64,000 nucleotides of DNA from Blautia sp. (GCA_022770365.1 JALEHU010000069.1:1-64000), one strand, 5' to 3'; counted from the stretch's first letter, positions 1-9,780 are shown. Numbers and translations: made by a program. Notes: generated by a model not told the origin, from the sequence alone.

Positions 1-72
1 ACTCACCTCCACGTGTTCTGTAGTGTGTCAGTCTTATAGGATAATAATATCAGAAGGAAAACTAATAATAAA

Positions 73-537
73 GTGAAAGAATCTATAGGGTTTCATAACC
101 CCATTGGTGCCTTTCGCAGAAAGGTGGTAAATAAATATGAAGGAAAAGTGTTTGTGGTGGATCACGGAAGAGCAGCTACTCCTCTGCACCGTTCCATCCT
201 GGATGCACTGGAGCTGATTGAAGAAGGATACATCGCTGTCCGGATTAAAGAAATTCTTGAGGAACAGCGGAACAAAATGTCTATTTACATTGGTGTGGAT
301 ACACTGGAATACCTGAAAAAAGGAGGAAGGATCACTCCTGCCGCTGCTGCAGTGGGAAGTGTGCTTCATATTAAGCCGGTTCTGAAACTGGACGTGGGCA
401 AGCTTGACGGCTACAAAAAGTGCCGCGGCTTTGCCAAAGCACGCAGGATCATGATTGATGCACTGAAAGAAGATCTGGATACCCGCTTCAAAGAATGGTA
501 TGACAGAAATGAAGTCTGCATTATGGCGGCATCATAA
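73..537 (+). pseudogene. DegV family protein fragment, lacking N-terminal and C-terminal parts
   Basis: Contains the DegV-like segment VVDHGRAATPLHRSILDALELIEEG...MSIYIGVDTLEYLKKGGRITPAAAAVGSVLHIKPVLKLD; lacks the usual N-terminal fatty-acid-binding domain start and stops at IMAAS. Confidence 0.75.
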
Positions 538-725
538 ATCAAATATTTTTATATATGTTTTTTTAAAAAAGGATTGCATTTGTCACTTTATTCGTGTAAT
601 ATATTAAAATATTAAAGAATCAGAAAGATATGGCACCGATTACGAAGACGAATCGCAAGAGGTGTTTTTTTATATATATCAGGATACTTACTGATGAATC
701 TTGTATATAATAAGGAGGAGCTATT

Positions 726-2105
726 ATGACTGAAAATGAAATGATGAATATCGACGAGATGGGGGAATTAAAGCGTCCGATGCAGGAACTTCAGGACGAA
801 CTGATGAGGAACCACCGCATCGATCCGAACCTTTATATTGAATATGATGTTAAGAGAGGACTCCGTGACTCTGCGGGCAAGGGTGTGCTTACCGGTCTGA
901 CAGAAGTATCTGATGTAAACGCCTATGATCTGATCAATGGACGTAAGATTCCTGCGGAAGGAAGTCTTTATTATCAGGGATATAATATATATGATCTGGT
1001 AAACGGGCTGAAGGGCAGGAGATTCGGGTTTGAGGAAACAATTTATCTGCTGCTTTTCGGAAGACTGCCAGGTGAGGCGGAACTGGACCAGTTTGTCAAT
1101 GTGATGTTTGAACTTGAGACCTTAAGCGGACGTTTTGTGCGTGATGTTGTTATGAAGGCTTCCAATGCCAATATCATGAACTCCATGCAGAGATGTATCC
1201 TGACGCTGTATACATATGATTCTAATCCGGAAGATATTTCCGCAGAGAATGTTCTCCGTCAGAGTCTGGAACTGATTGCCAAGCTTCCTCTCATCGCGGT
1301 TTATTCTTATCATTCCTATCGTCATTTCCGCAAGGATGAGACCCTGTTTATCCGGAATCCGGAGAAAGGACTTTCCCTGGCAGAAAATATCCTTCTGATG
1401 CTCCGACCCAGCGGACAGTATACCGAACTGGAAGCGAAGGTACTGGATATTGCACTGGTGCTTCATGCAGAACACGGCGGTGGTAATAACTCTACCTTTA
1501 CCACGCATGTAGTCACCTCTTCCGGTACCGACACATATTCTTCCGTGGCTGCTTCCATCGGCTCTCTGAAAGGTCCCCGTCATGGTGGTGCCAACCTCAA
1601 GGTTCAGGATATGTTTGAGGATATCAAAGCTCATGTGGAAGACTGGACTGATGAAGATGAAGTGGAGACTTACCTGCGTAAAATATTAAATAAAGAGGCG
1701 TTTGATCATACCGGACTGATCTACGGAATGGGACATGCGGTTTATACATTATCTGATCCCAGGGAAGTTATTCTGAAAAAATTTGCCGGAAAACTTGCAG
1801 AGGAAAAGGGCCTGAATGATGAATTTGCGCTCTATGAACTGGTGGAACGTCTTGCCGGAAGACTGATCATGGAACAGCGAAAACTGTTTAAGAATGTATG
1901 TGCGAATGTGGATTTTTACAGCGGATTTGTTTACACCATGCTGGGTATTCCGAAGGAATTATTCACACCGATTTTTGCGATTGCGCGTATTCCGGGCTGG
2001 AGTGCACATCGTCTGGAAGAACTTCTGAATGCCAGCAAGATTATCCGTCCCGCATACAAATATGTCGGACATCATACGGAGTTCATTCCTATTGAAGAGC
2101 GCTGA
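726..2105 (+). CDS. gltA: citrate synthase (citrate/2-methylcitrate synthase family)
   Basis: HAEHGGGNNSTFTTHVVTSSGTDTYSSVAASIGSLKGPRHGGAN and GMGHAVYTLSDPR motifs; RBS aaggagg upstream. Confidence 0.93.
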   Translation: MTENEMMNIDEMGELKRPMQELQDELMRNHRIDPNLYIEYDVKRGLRDSAGKGVLTGLTEVSDVNAYDLINGRKIPAEGSLYYQGYNIYDLVNGLKGRRFGFEETIYLLLFGRLPGEAELDQFVNVMFELETLSGRFVRDVVMKASNANIMNSMQRCILTLYTYDSNPEDISAENVLRQSLELIAKLPLIAVYSYHSYRHFRKDETLFIRNPEKGLSLAENILLMLRPSGQYTELEAKVLDIALVLHAEHGGGNNSTFTTHVVTSSGTDTYSSVAASIGSLKGPRHGGANLKVQDMFEDIKAHVEDWTDEDEVETYLRKILNKEAFDHTGLIYGMGHAVYTLSDPREVILKKFAGKLAEEKGLNDEFALYELVERLAGRLIMEQRKLFKNVCANVDFYSGFVYTMLGIPKELFTPIFAIARIPGWSAHRLEELLNASKIIRPAYKYVGHHTEFIPIEER

Positions 2106-2176
2106 AATGGATTTCATAGAGAATATGCCGGATCTGGACAGAATGTAACTGTTCAGTATCCGGCTGATCATGAGTT

Positions 2177-3337
2177 TCAGATTCCGCTGACACGGATAGC
2201 TTCAACAACCTCGGCTATTTTTTCCGGCGGCAGCACAAGGGCGAAACGGACATAGCCTTCCCCGTGAGGGCCGAAACTCGCTCCGGGAGTGACGATGACG
2301 CCGGCCTTTTCCATGAGCTCCATGCAGAAAGCCATGCTGTCTGTGCGGCTGCCGGGGATTTTTGCCCATACGAACATGGTACCTTTACCGTTGGGCAGTT
2401 CCCAGCCAATGCTGCGAAGGCCGTCACACAGAGCATCCCGGCGTTTCTGGTAGTCCTGACATTGCTGCTGAACACTTTCCAGAGGACCGTTAAGAGCTGC
2501 GATGGCTGCTTTCTGAATGGGAAGAAACATGCCGAAATCAATCTGGCTGCGGAGCTTGCGAAGAGCCGCGATTACATCCGGTCTGCCAACAAGAAAGCTG
2601 ATTCTTGCGCCAGTCACATTAAAAGATTTGGAAAGACTGAAAAATTCTACGCCTGTTTCACGTGCTCCGGGAACAGAAAGGAAGCTTCCGCCGTATGCGC
2701 CGTCAAAAATAATATCGCTGTAGGCATTATCGTGAATGATCAGAATGTCATATTTTTGGGCAAATGCGACAATTTCTTCGTATAGGCCGGGTGATGCGAT
2801 ACTTCCCACAGGATTAGAGGGAAGGGAAACGATCATGTATTTGGCTTTTCTGGCAACTTCTTCGGGAATATCTGCAACATATGGAAGAAAATCATGCTCT
2901 GCAGTTAACGGATAATAATATGGCACAGCACCGGCCAGAAAGCTTCCTGCTGCAAAAACAGGATAGCAGGGATCCGGCAGCAAAACGGTGTCTCCTTCAT
3001 CACAGAGAGTCATTCCAAGGTGCCCCATACCTTCCTGGCTGCCATATACGGACATGACCATATCCGGTGTGATATTCACCTGGAAGCGACGCTGATAATA
3101 ATCACAGACAGCATCCAGAAGTTCGGGGAGATCTCGAAGGCTGTATCTCCAATTTGCGTCATCCTGTGCCGCTTCAATCAGTGCTTTTTTGATATGTTCC
3201 GGTGTGGTGAAATCGGGTGTTCCCACACTCATATTGTAGATTTTTTTGCCTTGTGCCTCCAGCTCCAGGCGCCGGTTATTCAGATCAGCAAAAATCTCAT
3301 TTCCAAATAAATTCAGTCTTTTGGAAAAATGCATCAT
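2177..3337 (-). CDS. pyridoxal-phosphate aminotransferase class I/II
   Basis: 386 aa; SLPSNPVGSIAS, HDNAYSDIIFDG and SLSKSFNVTGARISFLVG PLP-lysine motifs. Confidence 0.9.
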   Translation of the reverse strand: MMHFSKRLNLFGNEIFADLNNRRLELEAQGKKIYNMSVGTPDFTTPEHIKKALIEAAQDDANWRYSLRDLPELLDAVCDYYQRRFQVNITPDMVMSVYGSQEGMGHLGMTLCDEGDTVLLPDPCYPVFAAGSFLAGAVPYYYPLTAEHDFLPYVADIPEEVARKAKYMIVSLPSNPVGSIASPGLYEEIVAFAQKYDILIIHDNAYSDIIFDGAYGGSFLSVPGARETGVEFFSLSKSFNVTGARISFLVGRPDVIAALRKLRSQIDFGMFLPIQKAAIAALNGPLESVQQQCQDYQKRRDALCDGLRSIGWELPNGKGTMFVWAKIPGSRTDSMAFCMELMEKAGVIVTPGASFGPHGEGYVRFALVLPPEKIAEVVEAIRVSGI

Positions 3338-3496
3338 TTGTATCCTTCTTTCTTTTATTAACGTACAAAGTCATGTTTATTCTAGCATTTCAGAGATTGG
3401 AAAACAAGGAAATTCTGCACAGAAACAGCAGTCCTGTCCATGATAAATTTTAGGGGTTGCAATTCTGCAGGTATTTGCTATAATAAGGGAGAAAAA

Positions 3497-3583
3497 CGGG
3501 GTGCTCATAGAAATGGGCTGAGAGAAAGCGGAAGCTTTTAACCCATAACCTGATTTGGATAATGCCAACGTAGGGAAACAGAA
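3497..3583 (+). promoter_or_regulatory. TPP riboswitch (THI element)
   Basis: GGGGTGCTCATAGAAATGGGCTGAGAGAAAGCGGAAGCTTTTAACCCATAACCTGATTTGGATAATGCCAACGTAGGGAAAC matches the THI-box core (GGGGTGC..GGCTGAGA..ACCC..ACCTGAT..GGATAATGCC.ACGTAGGGAA); upstream of thiW-thiM. Confidence 0.95.
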
Positions 3584-3759
3584 AGCGGAGTTTTTGCGCG
3601 GAATGCCTTAATTGGTGTTTGGCGCTTTTTTTTCGCTGCCGAGCGGCAAATTGGGGGCACCACCTTGGGCCGCTATAAAAAATGATACAGAAGAATCTGT
3701 ATTCATGATCACCGGATTACAGGTGAAGGCGCTGAAATATAAGGAAAAGAGGAAAAAGT

Positions 3760-4272
3760 ATGAAGAACTCAAACACAAAGAAAATCGCGTTAACTGCAAT
3801 TTTTGCGGCAATCGCCGTCGTCGGTTCCACATTTTCCATTCCTGTATTCGGCTCCAAATGCGCGCCGGTACAGCATCTGGTGAATGTACTCTGCGGTATT
3901 TTGCTGGGACCATGGTGGGCACTTGCCGCTGCATTTATTGCAAGTCTGATCCGCAACCTTCTGGGACTGGGAACACTTCTGGCATTTCCGGGCAGTATGT
4001 GCGGTGCATTTCTTGCGGGATTCCTGTACAGAAAGATGAAGATGCTACCTGCCGCTTATGTGGGAGAAGTGTTTGGAACGGCTGTCATCGGAGGTATGCT
4101 TTCTTATCCGATTTCTGCATTTATTCTGGGCAATGAGAACGCAGCATTATTTACATTTGTCGTACCATTTCTGATCAGTACTGTAGGTGGTACATTGATT
4201 GCAATTGTTATTACAGTTGCACTCAGGAATGTGGGTGCACTGGAAAATATGAAAACACAATTAAATGCATAA
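3760..4272 (+). CDS. thiW: ThiW-type energy-coupling factor transporter S component (thiazole uptake)
   Basis: 170 aa membrane protein, FSIPVFGSKCAPVQHLVNVLCGILLGPWWALAAAFIASLIRNLLGLGTLLAFPGSMCGAFLAG; under the TPP riboswitch and next to thiM. Confidence 0.9.
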   Translation: MKNSNTKKIALTAIFAAIAVVGSTFSIPVFGSKCAPVQHLVNVLCGILLGPWWALAAAFIASLIRNLLGLGTLLAFPGSMCGAFLAGFLYRKMKMLPAAYVGEVFGTAVIGGMLSYPISAFILGNENAALFTFVVPFLISTVGGTLIAIVITVALRNVGALENMKTQLNA

Positions 4273-4322
4273 TTGATCGATAGCAAATGAAAGGCATAAT
4301 GCAGGAAAGGGCATTTTGAGAT

Positions 4323-5174
4323 ATGGCAGAACTTACGTCAGAAAAAATATGTGATCTTTGGAGTGCGATACAGGAAGAAAGGCCTGTGATCCACTGCATC
4401 ACCAATGTGATCACGATCAATGACTGCGCAAACATTCTTCTGGCAGCGGGCGCGTCGCCAACCATGGCACATCACCCGCTGGAAGCCGCTGAAGTGACGG
4501 AACGCTGCCGTGCGCTGGTGTGTAATCTGGGAGCAACGGAATCCTTTGAGGCTATGCTTGCCGCAGCTCGAAGAGCTTCTGAGATTGGTCATCCCATCGT
4601 TCTTGATCCGGTAGGCGTATCTGGGTCTTCTTATCGCAGAAGCCTGTGCTTTGAACTGATGAATCAGGCAATGCCTTCTGTTATTCGCGGAAATCTTTCT
4701 GAAATCAGAGCAATTGCCACACAGAGCTGCACAGCAGCCGGAGTAGACGCAGCTAAAGAGGATATGATCCATGGGAAAAACCTGGACGATACAGCAAAGA
4801 TTGTTCAAAGACTTGCAAAAAACAGGGGAACGATTGTGATCGCCTCCGGGGAGACAGATGTGATTTCAAACGGAAACGTCGTCTATTCAGTACATAACGG
4901 CAGCAGGATGATGTCCGGGATCACTGGTTCAGGGTGTATGGCATCGGTTCTTCTGGGGGCTTTTCTCAGTATTGAGAATACGCTGGAGTCGGCTGCGGCT
5001 GCCTGCTGTGTAATGGGGATATGCGGAGAACTGGCGCAGCGGAGAACCAGAGAACTGCGAGCCGGGACAGGAACATACCGTACAGAGCTGATTGATGCAG
5101 TTTCCCTTCTGAAGAGAACACAGATCAAAGAAATGGCCCGGGTGGAGAAGTACGAAAGTACTGAACAGATATAA
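4323..5174 (+). CDS. thiM: hydroxyethylthiazole kinase
   Basis: HCITNVITINDCANILLAAGASPTMAHHPLEA and VLDPVGVSGSSYRR motifs. Confidence 0.95.
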   Translation: MAELTSEKICDLWSAIQEERPVIHCITNVITINDCANILLAAGASPTMAHHPLEAAEVTERCRALVCNLGATESFEAMLAAARRASEIGHPIVLDPVGVSGSSYRRSLCFELMNQAMPSVIRGNLSEIRAIATQSCTAAGVDAAKEDMIHGKNLDDTAKIVQRLAKNRGTIVIASGETDVISNGNVVYSVHNGSRMMSGITGSGCMASVLLGAFLSIENTLESAAAACCVMGICGELAQRRTRELRAGTGTYRTELIDAVSLLKRTQIKEMARVEKYESTEQI

Positions 5175-5194
5175 AATCTGAACAGATATAGAAT

Positions 5195-5240
5195 AAAGGA
5201 AGGATTTTCGGAATTGCGGTTCCGGTATCCTTCCTTTTTT
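5195..5240 (+). terminator. intrinsic terminator after thiM
   Basis: AAAGGAAGGAT...ATCCTTCCTTTTTT hairpin and T-run. Confidence 0.8.
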
Positions 5241-5469
5241 ATTTATATGAAATCAAATTCGGAAAAAGCATGATAAAAGGTATTTTTGTTACAGAAAATG
5301 AGAATACTTGTTTATGAGAAATTGACGACACGCACAAAGAAAAAAATAAAAGATTGTCGAAAATGACGATTTACAAATGAAAACTCATATTATATAATGT
5401 GCGTGAAAAGTGAAAACGATATCATATTTCGTAATTAAAATATGAAATTTAGGAAAGGATGGTTTTTTA

Positions 5470-5703
5470 ATGCAGCAGGTATATGTAAAATTCAATAACG
5501 TAGAACAGGTAACAAACTTTATCAACATTATAGACAAGATTGATATCGATTTTGATCTGGGTATGGGAAACCGCACAGTAGATGCAAAGTCTGTCATTGG
5601 TGTATTTGGCCTTGACCTGACAAAACCTCAGTTGCTTCGTTATGATTCTGATGATCATCGGATCATGGAAAAGATCACTCCATTCCTGGCAGCAGCAGAA
5701 TAA
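5470..5703 (+). CDS. HPr-like (PTS HPr-fold) protein lacking the phospho-His motif
   Basis: 77 aa; RTVDAKSVIGVFGLDLTKPQLLRYDSDD resembles the HPr Ser46 region (VNAKSIMGVMSL); no GLHARPA segment. Confidence 0.6.
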   Translation: MQQVYVKFNNVEQVTNFINIIDKIDIDFDLGMGNRTVDAKSVIGVFGLDLTKPQLLRYDSDDHRIMEKITPFLAAAE

Positions 5704-5762
5704 ATTTTCTGTATGGCAGATATAAAGTTGGTATAAGGGCTGTGTGCTGATATATTTTCAGT

Positions 5763-6752
5763 ATGCGGCTTTTATTTTTTTATAAAAATCAGCAAAGGGT
5801 GAGTTTTGTGACAACAAGTATGACGAAGGGACGGCCGCTGAAACTGATACTTCAATTTGCCGCGCCACTGCTTATAGGGAATCTGCTGCAGCAGACGTAT
5901 AATATTATTGATGCGGCTATTGTCGGACGTGTGCTAGGGACGGAGGCACTGGCAGGAGTTGGTGCCTCCAGCAGCGTGCAGTTTCTGGTTCTTGGTTTTT
6001 GTACGGGAACGCAGGCTGTAAGCGGACTTCTCTGTCTGTGCTTTATTGTAAAACATGTGGAAGTACTGCGCCTATCCAGAAAGAACTGCCGTATGCAGAA
6101 GGATGTGACGAAAGAACTGGCTTTGATGGGATTTCCCATGGGACTTCAGTTCTCTATCACAGCTATCGGCAGTATGGTCATGCAGTCTGCGAATAACGGG
6201 CTGGGAAGTGTCTATGTTTCCGGTTTTACAGCAGGTATGAGAATCAAACAGTTTACTATGTGCCCTTTTGATGCGATTGGAACGGCGATTTCTGTATACT
6301 GCGGACAGAATTTGGGAGCCGGCAAACCGGACAGGATCCGTAAAGGTATTTACGAAGGGCTTGTGATCGCAGTCGTTTATGGGCTTGCAGCCGGTATGAT
6401 CCTGATTTTCTTCGGAAGGACGCTTTCGATGCTGTTTGTAAGCAAAGAAGCAGCAGATGTACTGGATGCATCAGGCAAATACCTTCGCTATCTGGGATTT
6501 TTCTATTGGGCTCTGGGAATTCTGAATGTATGCCGTCTTTCCACACAGGGGCTTGGTTATTCAGGGAGGTCTGTTTTTTCCGGCGTTACGGAAATGTTTG
6601 CAAGAAGTATCGTAGGTATTGTGTTTGTACAGTATTTTGGTTTCACTGCTATTTGTGCCGCTGATCCTGCAGCATGGGTGTCCGCATGCTTTTACATAAT
6701 ACCCACATGCCTTTTCTGCGTGAAAAGGGCATCGGAACGGCTGAAAGGCTAG
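5763..6752 (+). pseudogene. MATE family efflux transporter with an in-frame internal deletion
   Basis: 329 aa; begins as MATE (ILQFAAPLLIGNLLQQTYNIIDAAIVGRVLG) but LGFCTGT is joined directly to QAVSGLLCLCFIVKHVEVLR, which normally lies much further downstream. Confidence 0.75.
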
Positions 6753-6808
6753 TACAGTGAATAATAAATAACCAGCCATATCGCTTGCCTGATTTTTCAC
6801 TGTACTAG
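6749..6808. repeat. 13-bp perfect inverted repeat CTAGTACAGTGAA / TTCACTGTACTAG with ~34-nt spacer
   Basis: Arms at 6749-6761 and 6796-6808, between two convergent genes. Confidence 0.7.
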
Positions 6809-6827
6809 TACATCGGTTTCGAAATTA

Positions 6828-7568
6828 CTATACGCTGAGTTTTTTCTCCAGAATCCATCCGGACAGAAGATTAAACAGGACAACGAACAGAAGTATCACT
6901 CCTGCGTTCAGCAGAGAGTTCAGAGTCAGATTGGAAAGTTCTGGAAGATAGTCTGTGATTGTTCCGACCAGCCAGGAAAGCAGTATGAAAAGTACGAAGC
7001 TGATAAGACCGCTCAATCGTTTGCCTGCAAGTACCGTGCAGGAAAGGATGACAGCGAGATATCCGACAGTTATGGTGAGAAACCAGCTGAGCAGAAATTC
7101 CGCTGCAAAAGCCAGAGCTTCATACCAGGTAGGGAGGTTTCCAAAGAACATATTTAAAATACGGTTCATATCGGTCATAAATTCATTCAGACCATCCACA
7201 TATATTCCGGAAAGTGAAATATCAATGACAGCAATTAACAGGAAAAAAGCTCCTGCAGCTGCAATGGTGATCAGATTTTCCAGAGCCTTTGCGCCAAGAA
7301 TCTGGAAGCTGTTTCGGGGAACCATGAACAGCATATAACTCTGTTTCGTATTCAGATCTCTGGATAAAACCAGGATGCTCTCGATTCCAATATAGAAAAT
7401 TCCAAACATGGCGCATGCCATCAGAAGAAAAATTCCCCAGAAAAATCCATCTTCCCAGTCTGCAAATAACCCGATCAAAAAAAGCAGTTCTGCGGCAGCT
7501 GCAAAAAAAAGAATAATCAGTTTGGAAAGGGTGGTTTTTCGAAATTCGTATTTGATCAGTTTTCCCAT
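6828..7568 (-). CDS. ABC transporter permease (ABC-2 type)
   Basis: 246 aa, multiple hydrophobic segments; overlaps the upstream ATPase gene. Confidence 0.75.
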   Translation of the reverse strand: MGKLIKYEFRKTTLSKLIILFFAAAAELLFLIGLFADWEDGFFWGIFLLMACAMFGIFYIGIESILVLSRDLNTKQSYMLFMVPRNSFQILGAKALENLITIAAAGAFFLLIAVIDISLSGIYVDGLNEFMTDMNRILNMFFGNLPTWYEALAFAAEFLLSWFLTITVGYLAVILSCTVLAGKRLSGLISFVLFILLSWLVGTITDYLPELSNLTLNSLLNAGVILLFVVLFNLLSGWILEKKLSV

Positions 7569-8269
7569 GATTCAGTTCCTCCTTGACCATATATGGTTCG
7601 GTATTCATCAGCAATGGACCTGCCTTCGGCAAATCGTACGTCTTCTACCTGACAGGTTCTGATCAGCTGTCCGTCTTTTATGAAAACAGCTGTGTCGATA
7701 ATTTTTTCCAGTTCGTCTACAAGGTGGCTGGAGATGACGATAGAGTTTTCCTCATCGGCTGCTTCAATAATGCTGGAGATGATCTGGTCTCTTGCCAACA
7801 GATCGATGCCGTTAAGAGGTTCATCCAGCAGATAAACGCTGGCTTTGCGTGCCATGGTGACGGCAACTTTCAGCTTGGCCATCATGCCGGAAGAAAGTGA
7901 TTTGGTTTTCATTTTTTTATCAAGCTGCATACGGGAGAGCAGATTCTCGTATTTTTCCATGGAAAAATCCCCGAAGAAATCCTGATAATATTTCCCCACG
8001 TCATCAGCAGTCATCCATGGATAAAAGTAGGGCTCTGTGGACATATAAGCGATTTTACTGCGGCTTTTGGCATTGATTCTTTCGTTTTTATAATAAAAAT
8101 CTCCTTCTGTAGGCTTTACAAGACCAATTGCCATTTTCATCAGAGTGGTCTTGCCGCTGCCGTTGGGTCCGAGGAGAGCATAGATCCTGCCCGGCTCAAT
8201 CTGCATGGAAATGGAGTTTACGGCTGTTTTTGATCCATATTTCTTGGTGATATTTCTGCATTCCAGCAT
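7556..8269 (-). CDS. ABC transporter ATP-binding protein
   Basis: Walker A LLGPNGSGKTTLMK, signature LSSGM, Walker B VYLLDEPLNGID. Confidence 0.93.
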   Translation of the reverse strand: MLECRNITKKYGSKTAVNSISMQIEPGRIYALLGPNGSGKTTLMKMAIGLVKPTEGDFYYKNERINAKSRSKIAYMSTEPYFYPWMTADDVGKYYQDFFGDFSMEKYENLLSRMQLDKKMKTKSLSSGMMAKLKVAVTMARKASVYLLDEPLNGIDLLARDQIISSIIEAADEENSIVISSHLVDELEKIIDTAVFIKDGQLIRTCQVEDVRFAEGRSIADEYRTIYGQGGTESWEN

Positions 8270-8273
8270 TGGA

Positions 8274-8633
8274 TTATTCCCCTTTCTTTTCAGTTTTTAT
8301 AAATCTTATGGCTTCTTCACAGGTGAATCCAAGTTGTGTCATTCCCTCTATGAATTGTCTGATAAGTTCCTGTGCCATTTCTTCTTTCATCCGTCTGATC
8401 CTTTCTTCATTGTCTGTGACAAAAGTTCCCATTCCCCGGCGGGTGAAGCAGATGCTCTCTGACTCAAGCTCGCGATAGACACGGCTTGCGGTGTTGGGAT
8501 TGATGGTATATTTCAGTGCAAGTTCCCGCACGGACGGGAGTTTCTGCCCGGGAGAAATCGCGCCTGTTACAATATCACGCTTAATCGAATCCATCACCTG
8601 GAGATAAATGGGAAGCTCTGCTTTAAAATTCAT
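8274..8633 (-). CDS. GntR family transcriptional regulator (YtrA-like)
   Basis: MNFKAELPIYLQVMDSIKRDIVTGAISPGQKLPSVRELALKYTINPNTASRVYRELESE wHTH; ORF extends further upstream but MNFKAEL is the likely start. Confidence 0.9.
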   Translation of the reverse strand: MNFKAELPIYLQVMDSIKRDIVTGAISPGQKLPSVRELALKYTINPNTASRVYRELESESICFTRRGMGTFVTDNEERIRRMKEEMAQELIRQFIEGMTQLGFTCEEAIRFIKTEKKGE

Positions 8634-8652
8634 GCGATGCCTCCTTTGTACT

Positions 8653-8676
8653 AGTGTACTAATGATATAGTACACT
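8653..8676. promoter_or_regulatory. putative GntR/YtrA operator, perfect 9-bp palindrome
   Basis: AGTGTACTA-ATGATA-TAGTACACT immediately upstream of the GntR gene. Confidence 0.75.
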
Positions 8677-8715
8677 GATGCTGCATAAATGTCAAGGCAG
8701 TTCGAAAAAAATATA

Positions 8716-8780
8716 CTACTTAGTTTATTAGGCTTCCGCCTTGTGCTAAAATCCCGGCGAAAGCCAAATTAACTAAATAG
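8716..8780. repeat. Palindromic element copy C (tip-only, internally deleted)
   Basis: CTACTTAGTTTATTAGGCTT joined to CCGCCTTGTGCTAAAATCCCGGCGAAAGCCAAATTAACTAAATAG; matches the left and right termini of the element at 35485-35904. Confidence 0.85.
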
Positions 8781-8889
8781 CGAAAGAATATGATTTCAAA
8801 TTGTATTCTCAGTAAGAATAAGTTATACTTAAAGGAAGACTACAGGAAGTCATCCTGAAAGATAACATAGATATTATGGAGGAAAACAA

Positions 8890-9780
8890 ATGTCTGAAAT
8901 AAGTGAAAAACTCAGAGCAGAATTTAAAAAGAGCGATGATGAGAGAGATGCATTGCTGACCACACCGGAAGATGTAGAACGCTGGGACAATATCGTATAT
9001 GGTCATGTGGACAGAAATATCCAGAAACTGGATGTTTACCGTCCGAAGCAGGCGGAAGGAGAAGACCTGCCGGTCATTATCAGTGTGCATGGCGGTGGTT
9101 GGGTATATGGAGACAAAGAACGCTATCAGTATTATTGTATGAGTCTTGCACAGAGAGGATTTGCAGTGGTGAATTTTACCTACCGCCTGGCTCCGGATCA
9201 TAAATTTCCGGCGCCTCTGGAGGATCTGAACCTTGTATGTAAATGGGTCATGAAAAGAGCGGGAAGATATCATTTTGATACAGAGAGAATCTTTGCGGTA
9301 GGAGATTCTGCCGGTGCACATCTGCTGGGACTCTACGCAGGAATCTGTACAAATCCGGATTACGCATCCAGATATGAATTTGAGGTTCCGGAAAACTTTG
9401 CACTCACAGCAATCGCGCTGAACTGCGGCGTATATGCAATTGAAAAAGGAGATGCAGATCAGGAACTGACAATGGAACTGATGAAAGATTTTCTTCCGGA
9501 GCAGGGAACAGAGGAAGAACTGGAAAATATCAATGTGCTGAACAGGATCACAGACGTTTATCCTCCTGTATTCTGTATGACAGCAGTAAATGATTTCCAG
9601 AAAGTCCAGGCACCCGCCCTGGTTCAGAAACTGATGGAGAATAATGTCCCGTTTGTATTCCGCGTTTTTGGAGACAAAGTGAATAAACTGGGACATGTAT
9701 TCCACTGTGATGTCAAGACGGTTGATGCCGCACAGTGCAATGATGCAGAATGTGATTTCTTCAGAGAATTCTGTTTCTGA
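8890..9780 (+). CDS. alpha/beta hydrolase (esterase/lipase-like)
   Basis: 296 aa; HGGGW oxyanion motif and GDSAGAH nucleophile elbow. Confidence 0.9.
   Translation: MSEISEKLRAEFKKSDDERDALLTTPEDVERWDNIVYGHVDRNIQKLDVYRPKQAEGEDLPVIISVHGGGWVYGDKERYQYYCMSLAQRGFAVVNFTYRLAPDHKFPAPLEDLNLVCKWVMKRAGRYHFDTERIFAVGDSAGAHLLGLYAGICTNPDYASRYEFEVPENFALTAIALNCGVYAIEKGDADQELTMELMKDFLPEQGTEEELENINVLNRITDVYPPVFCMTAVNDFQKVQAPALVQKLMENNVPFVFRVFGDKVNKLGHVFHCDVKTVDAAQCNDAECDFFREFCF

Noticed and set aside
1122-1634. 170-aa antisense ORF inside gltA
   Set aside because: Antisense frame of a clear citrate synthase gene; no RBS or recognisable domain.
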